The translations under genes were made by a program, and so were the position numbers. DNA of 6,820 bases from positions 1 to 6,820 of the forward strand of contig JADFXO010000208.1 of the NCBI GenBank assembly GCA_015233485.1, read 5' to 3'. The stretch's first letter is position 1; every line of letters begins with the position of its first letter. Positions 1 through 5,769 of this stretch are shown piece after piece. The stretch comes from Nitrospirota bacterium (GTDB taxonomy: Bacteria > Nitrospirota > Thermodesulfovibrionia > Thermodesulfovibrionales > Magnetobacteriaceae). The notes beneath the pieces are model-generated. The model had not been told where the DNA came from. It made no database searches and was given only the letters and a program-made list of their open reading frames with translations.

Positions 1-59
1 GCTATTAGAAATGATACAAAACACCTTGTTGAGCTTCCACTGTTAACATGCTGTCTGTA

Positions 60-713
60 TCACAGGGCGGTTGCCTTGCCGTCTCTGAGGGTTAATATCG
101 TGTCGGCGGCTCTTTCGGCCAGCCCTGCGTCGTGCGTGGAGAGGATTATTGTTGCCTTCAGGGTATGTCTTATGTTTTGGATTATCTCCTCTACCGCCTT
201 TGAGTTTTTGGAGTCTACTGCCGCGGTTGGCTCATCCAGAAAGAGGACAGAGGGGGAGATGGCCAATGCCCGAGCCAGGCCCATGCGCTGAGTTTCACCG
301 CTTGAGAGCGTTACGGCCCGGCGTCTCATCTTGTCCTTCAGGCCGACCAGTTCAAGGGCGTTTAATACCCTCTGTTCTGTCTCCGCCTTGTTCACTTTCC
401 TTAGTTTAAGCCCATAAGCGATGTTTTCACAGACTGTCGTATTAAATACGCCGACAGACGGCAGCAACAGTGTAATCCGCCGCCTAAGGGCAAGGTCGTG
501 TTCTAACACTATGCCCTCATCAAGAAAATCTGCTTTGCCTGAGTCCGGTTTTTCTATGAGCGCACAGAGCCGTAAAAAAGTTGACTTTCCCGAACCATTT
601 GGCCCCATTACGGCATACACGCGGCCGCTTTCAAACCTGTAAGTACACCCGTCGAGTACAACTCTGCCGCCGTAGGATTTTTTTAACCCAGACACGCTCA
701 AAGTCAGACCCAA
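60..713 (-). CDS. tupC: Tungstate/molybdate-type ABC transporter ATP-binding protein (TupC-like)
   Basis: This is the cytoplasmic ATPase that would power oxyanion import through the permease encoded just upstream. Residue numbers count from an in-frame ATG at 770. Walker A GPNGSGKST is at 56-64, the signature LSSGE at 155-159, Walker B VLFLDEP at 175-181, and the switch His is H213 in STHD. The block RRITLLL..FNTTVCENIAYGL resembles TupC/WtpC ATPases. Two motifs deviate: the Q-loop Gln position is Pro104 (codon CCG), and the signature has Ser for the usual first Gly. The ATG at 770 would overlap the permease by 67 nt and add a tail foreign to the family. I therefore prefer the TTG at 713; the TTG at 701 or GTG at 695 are also possible. 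ATPase family certain; tungstate specificity inferred from the partner permease. Confidence 0.85.
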   Translation of the reverse strand: MGLTLSVSGLKKSYGGRVVLDGCTYRFESGRVYAVMGPNGSGKSTFLRLCALIEKPDSGKADFLDEGIVLEHDLALRRRITLLLPSVGVFNTTVCENIAYGLKLRKVNKAETEQRVLNALELVGLKDKMRRRAVTLSSGETQRMGLARALAISPSVLFLDEPTAAVDSKNSKAVEEIIQNIRHTLKATIILSTHDAGLAERAADTILTLRDGKATAL

Positions 714-1420
714 AGGTACCCCGTGGTGTGCCCTCGTCTGGAAAAAAAATATAAGGCGATATTTACACAAAGCGAGATACTAAGCAGCACAACGCCAAGT
801 GCGATGGCCGTAGAGAAATCCCCCTTGTCTGTCTCCAGCACAATGGCCGACGTTATCACCCTCGTCCGCCCGGCGATATTGCCGCCCACTATCAGCACCG
901 CCCCTACCTCGGCGCTCAGCCGCCCAAAGGCCGCCATTACGCCCGCTAAGATTGCATAGCGAGCCTCCTTTATTATAGCAATCGTCGCCTGAAACGGTGT
1001 TGCCCCAAGCGTCATGGCGGCCTGCCGAATTATAGACGGCACACCGCTTATGGCCGCGTAACTAAGGGACGCCACTATCGGAAATGCCAAAATGCTTTGA
1101 GCGATTATCATAGCCGGCGCCGTATAAAGAAGCCCCAGTGGCCCAAGCGGCCCCCTCCTTGACAGCAGTAAATATAGAAATAACCCCACCACAACCGGTG
1201 GAAGTCCCATCGCCGTGTTCAATATATTTAGTGCGAAGTGCCTTAGTGGAAATTTTTCTTTTAAACAAATCAGCGCCCCTGTGGGCACCCCAAGGGCGGT
1301 GCCAATTATCAGGGCAGTCAGAGATACCTTGAGAGATAAAAAAACTATCCCCATCAGCTCCGCGTCGAATGAAAATATCAATAAGAACGCCTTTCTAAAG
1401 CCTTCTACTATTAAATCCAT
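704..1420 (-). CDS. tupB: Tungstate-type ABC transporter permease (TupB-like)
   Basis: This inner-membrane subunit forms the oxyanion channel and docks the ATPase. The 238 residues contain about five hydrophobic segments (roughly 21-45, 66-88, 99-125, 155-180 and 203-227). The cytoplasmic EAA-type loop is at 133-154 (QAAMTLGATPFQATIAII). The segment following it, AFGRLSAEVGAVLIVGGNI then GRTRVITSAIVLETDKGDF, is the most recognisable part of TupB permeases and separates it from ModB or sulfate permeases. Length is usual for the family. The ATG lies 8 nt after the glycosylase stop with only a weak purine-rich ribosome site (GGGCGC), so translation may depend on the upstream gene. No TupA binding protein gene is visible. 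Tungstate versus molybdate cannot be decided from the permease alone. Confidence 0.9.
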   Translation of the reverse strand: MDLIVEGFRKAFLLIFSFDAELMGIVFLSLKVSLTALIIGTALGVPTGALICLKEKFPLRHFALNILNTAMGLPPVVVGLFLYLLLSRRGPLGPLGLLYTAPAMIIAQSILAFPIVASLSYAAISGVPSIIRQAAMTLGATPFQATIAIIKEARYAILAGVMAAFGRLSAEVGAVLIVGGNIAGRTRVITSAIVLETDKGDFSTAIALGVVLLSISLCVNIALYFFSRRGHTTGYLWV

Positions 1421-1428
1421 AGCGCCCG

Positions 1429-2133
1429 TTATTTAATCCATGGGTAAGAAATCCCCTTAAGGGGACATTCGGCACAGAGGGGTTTGGGTTTACAGAAGTA
1501 CTTGCCAAGCCTGACGAAGAGGGCGTGGTAGTTGTTGTATATGTCGCGGCCTATAGCATTTTGAAAGAGCGCCTGAAAGTCGCCGTATGGGCGTTTATAG
1601 TCCATAAGCCCGTGCCTGTCAATGACGCGCTTTGTGTAGGCGTCTATGACGAATACCGGCTTTTCGAGGGCATAAAGCAGTATTGAGTCGGCGGTCTCAG
1701 GGCCGATGCCGTTTATCTCTAACAGGGCAGTCCTGAGGGCTTTGGTTTCCTGTCCTTTCATGTTTTCAATAACTCCCCTGTAGTTTTGCACGAGAAACTC
1801 TATGAATGCCTTCAGGCGCGCGGCCTTTACGTTGTGGTAGCCGGAGGGTATTATCAGCTCAGAGAGCTTCTGTAACGGCATCTCGTGAATAATTAAGGGA
1901 TCAAGGGCATTATTGATTTTAAGATTAAAGATGGCCTTTTCCACGTTGAGCCAGTTGGTGTTTTGCGTGAGGATTGCCCCTACTGCCACCTCAAAGGGGG
2001 TCTCCGCCGGCCACCAGTGCTGCGGGCCGAAGGACGCGTAAAGGGTCTCATAGACACGCGTAAGAAACTCCCCAATGCCCAAACCCTGGGCGGTTGTGTT
2101 ATAATGCGCAATGGCAATGTCCTCTTTCATCAC
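1429..2133 (-). CDS. HhH-GPD base-excision DNA glycosylase, endonuclease III/MagIII type
   Basis: This is a DNA repair glycosylase that would remove damaged bases. The 234 residues show a helix-hairpin-helix at about 137-156 (LLEINGIGPETADSILLYAL) followed by the catalytic Asp164 in FVIDAYTKRV. The position of the Nth catalytic Lys is Glu146, so a monofunctional glycosylase without lyase activity is expected. The stretch HWWPAETPFEVAVGAILTQNT (39-59) and GIGPETAD resemble Helicobacter 3-methyladenine glycosylase MagIII as I remember it. The C-terminus looks like an iron-sulfur loop with Cys214, Cys220 and Cys223, but the fourth ligand position is Ser229 and the first spacing is five residues instead of six. 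The start may be GTG at 2133 or the adjacent ATG at 2130; neither has a Shine-Dalgarno. It is the first gene of the transporter operon. Substrate not determinable. Confidence 0.88.
   Translation of the reverse strand: MMKEDIAIAHYNTTAQGLGIGEFLTRVYETLYASFGPQHWWPAETPFEVAVGAILTQNTNWLNVEKAIFNLKINNALDPLIIHEMPLQKLSELIIPSGYHNVKAARLKAFIEFLVQNYRGVIENMKGQETKALRTALLEINGIGPETADSILLYALEKPVFVIDAYTKRVIDRHGLMDYKRPYGDFQALFQNAIGRDIYNNYHALFVRLGKYFCKPKPLCAECPLKGISYPWIK
2097..2105 (+). promoter_or_regulatory. Extended -10 promoter for the deacetylase unit
   Basis: TG-T-TATAAT is a perfect extended -10 element with no recognisable -35 box, which such promoters do not need. Transcription would begin near 2112 and give a leader of about 44 nt to the ATG at 2156. 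That leader contains AGGA at 2144-2147, 8 nt before the start, as the ribosome site. The promoter lies inside the 5' end of the divergent glycosylase gene. The same 10-mer (with the following G) recurs before the kinase at 3992. Confidence 0.55.
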
Positions 2134-2138
2134 GGTCT

Positions 2139-2168
2139 ATTATAGGACGTTTTAAATGGACAGGGCAA
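2139..2168 (-). promoter_or_regulatory. Sigma-70-like promoter for the glycosylase-tup operon
   Basis: Read on the minus strand, TTGCCC (2168-2163, four of six matches to TTGACA) is followed after 18 nt by a perfect TATAAT (2144-2139). The expected transcription start, near 2132, coincides with the GTG (2133) and ATG (2130) start codons. The first message would thus be leaderless or nearly so, which fits the absence of a Shine-Dalgarno. The -10 overlaps the ribosome site of the divergent deacetylase gene. Confidence 0.5.
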
Positions 2169-2896
2169 TAGTCCTGACATATCACAACATCGGCAGGCCG
2201 CCAAAGGGGGCAAGGCTTCCCGGGCTTTATGTGTCACCGGGGGCGTTTCACCTGCAGATGCGGTACCTGAAGGCCGCGGGGTTTACCGTCGTATCTCTGG
2301 ATGGGATTGTAGATTTCGTAAATAGCCAGAGCCATGTAAATCATCCAAGGCGTCCTGTGGCGCTTACGTTTGACGATGGTTTTCAGGATTTTAACGACAA
2401 CGCGTGGCCTGTGCTCAAGGCTCTGGGTTTCCCTGTGACGGTTTTTGTTGTCACAGGGCGCGTTGGGGGGGAGAATCTATGGGACTGCGAGTATCTGAAT
2501 GTCAGAAAGAAACTCCTCGACTGGGACGCCATCTCCAGATTAAAAGACGAAGGGGTCAGCTTTGCCTCTCATACTATGACGCACCCCTCTCTTACATCAC
2601 TGGCGGGCGAGGCGCTGCGAGGTGAAATCTTTGGCTCTAAGGCCGCCTTAGAGGAAAAATCAGGCATGGGCGTGGATTATTTTTGTTATCCCTATGGCGA
2701 TTATAACGAAGAGTCCGCCGAAATGGTAAAGGCCGCCGGGTATAAGGCCGCGTTTACAACCAGGAAGGGCTGTGTATTCAAGGGCGATAACCCATACGAG
2801 TTAAACCGCATATCAATTAAATCCACGACCGGCCCGCTTGCCTTCGCCTATAAACTCCACCTGTATAAAGGCACTTCGGCCCGCCGCCCAAAATAA
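2156..2896 (+). CDS. NodB-type polysaccharide deacetylase (carbohydrate esterase family 4)
   Basis: This enzyme would remove N- or O-acetyl groups from a polysaccharide with a divalent metal ion. The order of NodB motifs in the 246 residues is TFDDG (71-75, with base Asp73 and metal Asp74), SHTMTH (138-143, metal ligands His139 and His143), YPYG (178-181), and a C-terminal LNRISI segment around 216-221. The N-terminal VLTYHNIG is typical of the group that includes PgaB-like and capsule-associated deacetylases. No signal peptide or membrane segment is seen, so a cytoplasmic location is likely unless export is unconventional. The ATG is preceded by AGGA with 8-nt spacing. The stop TAA shares its last A with the ATG of the glycosyltransferase, implying translational coupling and a shared glycan pathway. 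The actual sugar substrate is unknown. Confidence 0.9.
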   Translation: MDRAIVLTYHNIGRPPKGARLPGLYVSPGAFHLQMRYLKAAGFTVVSLDGIVDFVNSQSHVNHPRRPVALTFDDGFQDFNDNAWPVLKALGFPVTVFVVTGRVGGENLWDCEYLNVRKKLLDWDAISRLKDEGVSFASHTMTHPSLTSLAGEALRGEIFGSKAALEEKSGMGVDYFCYPYGDYNEESAEMVKAAGYKAAFTTRKGCVFKGDNPYELNRISIKSTTGPLAFAYKLHLYKGTSARRPK

Positions 2897-3999
2897 TGCC
2901 AAAAATAAAGCCGATAAATCTGCTGCTGCTCTACACGGGTAAGAGCTGGAGCGGCATAGGCTCCCACGGGGCGGTGCTTGCCGAGGGCCTGAAGAGAAAA
3001 GGCATTAACGTGGTGCTGGGATGCCCGCGCGGGGGGAAACTCTACGGGCAGGCCGAGGCGATGGGGATTACGGTCAGACATATAGGGCTAAAGAATCTGA
3101 TGGATTTTAAATCATGGTACAGGATTCTCAGAGTGGTCAGACAGGACGGTATTGACATAATATGTGCCAATCTTGGGAAGGAGTACTGGCCGCTGGCGGT
3201 TATCTGCCGGGGATTGGGTCTGAAATCCGTAATCGTCAGACATCAGATGAACAGGCTGAAAACCCTGACTAACTGGCTAATAAAGGGCGATGTAGATAAA
3301 ATAATAGCCGTAAGTGCCGCCGTCAAACGCACATTGATTAACAGCGGTATAGCCGAGGACAAAATAGAGATTATATATAATTCAGTTGATATTAACCGGT
3401 TCGACCCGGCTAAGGTCAGCCGGGCAGAGACGCGTGCCGAGCTTGGATTTGCCAAGGACGATATAGTCATTGCCACTGTGGGCAGAATAACCGAGGACAA
3501 GGGCGGCCTTGACCTCTTGTATGCCTTTAAAGAGGCCGGTGAGGACCATCCACGCATGAGACTGCTCTTTGCGGGTGACGGGCCTTTAAAGGCTGAGCTG
3601 CAAGAGCAGGCCGCAGGGTTAGCGATCTCTGATCATGTCCATTTCACCGGATACAGGGACGATGTAGAGCGTATGTACGCGGCAGCCGACATTGTGGTGG
3701 TGCCGACAAGGGGGTTAGAGTCTTTTGGCATGGTGGTAATAGAGGCGATGGCTATGGAAAGGCCCGTAATTGCCTCTGATGTCGGAGGAATACCGGAGAT
3801 AATCAACCACGGGGCAAACGGCCTGCTGTTTAATCCAACCAGTAGGGATGAGTTATGCGCGCGTATTTGCGAACTTGCCGGAAATCCATCTTTGGGCCTA
3901 TGGATTGCCAGACAAGGGAGGAAAACCGTCCTGGAGCGATTCTCTGACACCGCGTTTTCAGATAAGTTTGCCGATGTTTTGTATAATCTTATGTTATAA
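2896..3999 (+). CDS. GT4-family glycosyltransferase (GT-B fold)
   Basis: This enzyme would transfer a sugar from a nucleotide donor to a growing glycan, probably a surface polysaccharide or lipopolysaccharide, at the cytoplasmic face. In 367 residues, the N-terminal acceptor domain begins IKPINLLLLYTGKSWSGIGSHG (5-25), a variant of the glycine-rich loop. The donor domain starts near 188 with IVIATVGRITEDKGG, carrying Arg197 and Lys202, the expected donor-phosphate contacts. AGDGP is at 226-230. The EX7E motif is ESFGMVVIE (Glu275 and Glu283), followed by RPVIASDVGGIPEII at 289-303. All core residues are present and the length is normal. The start overlaps the deacetylase stop by one base, so both are probably made together. 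Nothing in the sequence fixes the sugar or acceptor. Confidence 0.93.
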   Translation: MPKIKPINLLLLYTGKSWSGIGSHGAVLAEGLKRKGINVVLGCPRGGKLYGQAEAMGITVRHIGLKNLMDFKSWYRILRVVRQDGIDIICANLGKEYWPLAVICRGLGLKSVIVRHQMNRLKTLTNWLIKGDVDKIIAVSAAVKRTLINSGIAEDKIEIIYNSVDINRFDPAKVSRAETRAELGFAKDDIVIATVGRITEDKGGLDLLYAFKEAGEDHPRMRLLFAGDGPLKAELQEQAAGLAISDHVHFTGYRDDVERMYAAADIVVVPTRGLESFGMVVIEAMAMERPVIASDVGGIPEIINHGANGLLFNPTSRDELCARICELAGNPSLGLWIARQGRKTVLERFSDTAFSDKFADVLYNLML

Positions 4000-4000
4000 T
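3992..4000 (+). promoter_or_regulatory. Extended -10 promoter for the kinase gene, leaderless start
   Basis: TG-T-TATAAT overlaps the last codons and stop of the glycosyltransferase gene. Transcription would start about 7 nt downstream, near 4007, next to the ATG at 4009. No Shine-Dalgarno precedes that ATG, which fits a leaderless message. The kinase may be transcribed both from here and by read-through from the glycan genes. Confidence 0.45.
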
Positions 4001-4008
4001 GAATAGTT

Positions 4009-5412
4009 ATGATGAGGTTTAATCTGATTCGCGACACAACCCTTGGGACGATTAGCATCGGAAGATATAAGATACTTCACGAGCTTGGCCAAGGCGCTAT
4101 GGGGCTTGTCTACAAGGCCAAGGACACTATAATTGATAGGGTTGTGGCAATCAAGACTATACGGCTTGGCAAGGCGTTTCAGGGTATGGATGAGAAGGAG
4201 ATGCTTAAGCTGTTTTATCAGGAGGTCAGAATTGCGGGCATTTTGTCACATCCCAACATAGCCATGATATACGATGCCGGCGAGTCCTACGACATTCATT
4301 ATTTTGTTATGGAGTTTGTCGACGGCATTGCGCTTAAAACAATAATTCAGGACAAGATTTCCCTGCCGCTCATCAGCAAAGTAAAACTGCTGGTGCAAGT
4401 GGCCTCGGCCCTTCACTACGCCCATCAGCGCGGGGTAATTCACAGGGACATAAAGCCGGCAAACATTATGCTTGTAATCAGTGAACACACCAAAACCAGG
4501 GACTATCAGGCAAAAATAATGGACTTTGGAATAGCAATGCTGTCTTCGTCAAAAAGCGCCATACACAGGGCAGACCGAATCCTTGGAACGCCGTCTTATA
4601 TGTCTCCTGAGCAGGTAACGGGTGGTGAGCTGGACAGGCAGACCGATGTGTTTTCTTTAGGGGCAATGTCTTATGAGTTTCTCACGGGGAGGAAACCTTT
4701 TCCGGCCGCGGACTTGCCGGCGTTATTTAGTAAGATTAAATTAGAAACCCCTCCGCCCCCGCATACGATACAAAAGGATATACCGCTTATCATAAGCAAT
4801 TGTGTAATGAAGGCCATGGAGAAGGACAAGGAAAAGAGACTGCAATCGGCCGGTGAGTTTGCCGACGAAATGGAGATATACCTCAGCCGCGCGGAGGCTC
4901 AGGACACTCAAAAAATATCTGCCTTGATGGATACGGCCGACAGGGAATTTCTCCAGAGTTTGAAGAGACACTACACGTTCTTCGCTGACTTTTCCCTTGA
5001 GGAGCTGAATAAAATTTATAACATCAGCAGCAAATACGCGTATAAAAAAGACGAAGAGATTTTTAAAGAGGGCAGCATAGGCAACAAGATGTACATAATC
5101 ATGAGCGGGCAGGTAAAAATCACCAAGATGTCTCAGGGAAATACAACTGAAACCTTACTAAACGTGCTGAAACAGGGGGACTGCTTCGGCGAAATGTCCC
5201 TGATGGACTCAGCGCCGCGTTTTGCAACCGCCACGGCACTGACCGAATGCGCCCTTGTGGCCATTAACGAGGTAGTGCTTCGGAATTCCGAGCCTAAGCT
5301 CTGCCTGAAACTATACAAAAATCTTGCCCTTACCCTGTCCGACAGGCTCAGAAAAAGCGACGAGAAGGTCAACGCCCTGCTTTCAAAATATCCCGGCGCC
5401 ACAATCAGTTGA
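4009..5412 (+). CDS. Hanks-type Ser/Thr protein kinase with C-terminal cyclic-nucleotide-binding domain
   Basis: This is a soluble signalling kinase of 467 residues. The catalytic domain (about 20-292) has the glycine loop GQGAMGLVY (27-35), ATP-anchoring Lys49 in VAIK, helix-C Glu72, the catalytic loop HRDIKPAN (145-152, Asp147), DFG (172-174), and SPE (199-201) in place of APE, so it should be active. A linker (293-321) leads to a cNMP-binding domain (about 322-455). Its phosphate cassette is GDCFGEMSLMDSAPRFATA (390-408), with Glu395 and Arg404, the residues that hold ribose and phosphate in known members; Phe405 replaces the usual Ala. There is no membrane segment. Ligand binding might control the kinase, much as in PKG but with the domain order reversed; that is inference. 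ATG at 4009 is followed directly by another ATG. The stop codon ends exactly at the border of the inverted-repeat element. Confidence 0.92.
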   Translation: MMRFNLIRDTTLGTISIGRYKILHELGQGAMGLVYKAKDTIIDRVVAIKTIRLGKAFQGMDEKEMLKLFYQEVRIAGILSHPNIAMIYDAGESYDIHYFVMEFVDGIALKTIIQDKISLPLISKVKLLVQVASALHYAHQRGVIHRDIKPANIMLVISEHTKTRDYQAKIMDFGIAMLSSSKSAIHRADRILGTPSYMSPEQVTGGELDRQTDVFSLGAMSYEFLTGRKPFPAADLPALFSKIKLETPPPPHTIQKDIPLIISNCVMKAMEKDKEKRLQSAGEFADEMEIYLSRAEAQDTQKISALMDTADREFLQSLKRHYTFFADFSLEELNKIYNISSKYAYKKDEEIFKEGSIGNKMYIIMSGQVKITKMSQGNTTETLLNVLKQGDCFGEMSLMDSAPRFATATALTECALVAINEVVLRNSEPKLCLKLYKNLALTLSDRLRKSDEKVNALLSKYPGATIS

Positions 5413-5428
5413 CAGGGCAAACGCACTA
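5412..5428 (+). repeat. Left terminal inverted repeat
   Basis: The sequence ACAGGGCAAACGCACTA pairs with the reverse complement of 5725-5741, differing only at the ninth base (A versus C). It starts on the last base of the kinase TGA. Matching stops immediately outside the repeat and one base inside it; a shared TTAAG follows a few bases further in on both sides at slightly different offsets. Confidence 0.65.
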
Positions 5429-5493
5429 CTGAAGGTTAAGATTGAATGCTGAATTCAGACTCCGTTACCAGATTAAGTATTGTGTCTCCTCCC

Positions 5494-5532
5494 CTAACCG
5501 CTACCGTATATCAATTCAAAATCGTCTTCCAT
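5494..5532 (-). pseudogene. Truncated start of a HigA/XRE-type antitoxin gene
   Basis: Twelve codons (MEDDFELIYGSG) follow a near-ideal ribosome site, AAGGAGG at 5546-5540, with 7-nt spacing, and then a TAG. The sequence matches the opening of HigA-like helix-turn-helix antitoxins, which commonly begin with an acidic DFEL(I/V)xGSGNVFRDF segment. The conserved continuation and the whole DNA-binding domain are missing: after the stop no frame resumes it. I read it as the 5' stub of an antitoxin gene cut off by recombination. A short functional leader peptide is the alternative. The family match is from memory and rests on few residues. Confidence 0.4.
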
Positions 5533-5588
5533 TGTAGAGCCTCCTTCAATTGTTTTAAGCGTTCTACTGCGTCAATCCAATTTGTCAT
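5511..5588 (-). CDS. Small hypothetical ORF upstream of the antitoxin stub
   Basis: The ORF encodes 25 residues, amphipathic and probably helical in the middle (WIDAVERLKQLKEALQ). Its ATG overlaps the stop of the preceding 11-codon ORF as ATGA, and its interior contains the strong ribosome site of the antitoxin stub, whose start lies inside it in another frame. The same frame stays open upstream to 5663 but has no ATG, GTG or TTG there. It could be the tail of a lost gene (for example the toxin partner), though I do not recognise a toxin family. Real expression is uncertain. Confidence 0.25.
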   Translation of the reverse strand: MTNWIDAVERLKQLKEALQWKTILN

Positions 5589-5620
5589 CGGGGTTGACCA
5601 ACCAAAATGAGCTCGACCAT
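5585..5620 (-). CDS. Tiny 11-codon ORF, possible leader peptide
   Basis: The peptide MVELILVGQPR starts 11 nt after a TATAAT hexamer and is preceded by AGAGAGGG, which is very close to the ATG. It ends in an ATGA overlap with the next small ORF. No family is recognisable. It is listed only because of its arrangement with the two following ORFs. Confidence 0.15.
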   Translation of the reverse strand: MVELILVGQPR

Positions 5621-5631
5621 TTCCCTCTCTT

Positions 5632-5639
5632 ATTATAAC
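5632..5639 (-). promoter_or_regulatory. Candidate -10 for the small minus-strand ORFs
   Basis: On the minus strand GTTATAAT contains a perfect TATAAT (5637-5632), the same octamer as in the two plus-strand promoters at 2098 and 3993. No good -35 hexamer stands 16-18 nt upstream and the TG of an extended -10 is absent. Transcription would start near 5625, a few bases before the ATG at 5620. Confidence 0.3.
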
Positions 5640-5724
5640 GGCTTTCAGTGAAATGAATAAATCTTAGCAGTATATCTTATGTTATAAGTGCAATAGGGAT
5701 TAAGGGGGCGTTGCGCTTAATTTA

Positions 5725-5741
5725 TAGTGCGTGTGCCCTGT
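5725..5741 (-). repeat. Right terminal inverted repeat
   Basis: The plus strand reads TAGTGCGTGTGCCCTGT. Its reverse complement matches 5412-5428 at 16 of 17 positions. Inside it, on the minus strand, follows an A+T-rich stretch and then a C-rich run, with no transposase start. Confidence 0.65.
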
Positions 5742-5769
5742 TCGATAGCTTGTTCAACATCTGCCAATT

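Larger units (their letters stand above)
5412..5741. mobile_element. MITE-like element bounded by 17-bp inverted repeats
   Basis: This 330-bp stretch is framed by inverted repeats of 17 bp with one mismatch. It fills most of the gene-free space between the kinase and carbonic anhydrase genes. It encodes no transposase. Its interior carries only three tiny minus-strand ORFs with start signals. The left edge falls on the final A of the kinase stop codon, so insertion may have shaped the kinase C-terminus. I found no convincing target-site duplication at the flanks. Termini beginning CAGGG occur in ISAs1-family elements, but assignment on that alone is weak. It could instead be a decayed insertion sequence or a regulatory repeat pair. 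Confidence 0.45.

Noticed and set aside
714..770. ATG start at 770 for the ABC ATPase
   Set aside because: It would overlap the permease by 67 nt and adds an N-terminal tail unlike the family. The core begins with the strand just before the LKKSYGG segment, reached from the TTG at 713 or 701.
723..1436. Plus-strand ORFs opposite the permease
   Set aside because: They mirror the membrane-segment codons of a clearly conserved permease and show no family resemblance.
3633..4058. 141-codon minus-strand ORF opposite the glycosyltransferase
   Set aside because: It lies opposite conserved GT4 motifs, has no ribosome site or recognisable domain, and is best read as an antisense shadow.
5449..5458. 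CTGAATTCAG palindrome
   Set aside because: A 10-base self-complementary site with no loop, no T run and no repeat elsewhere; probably chance.
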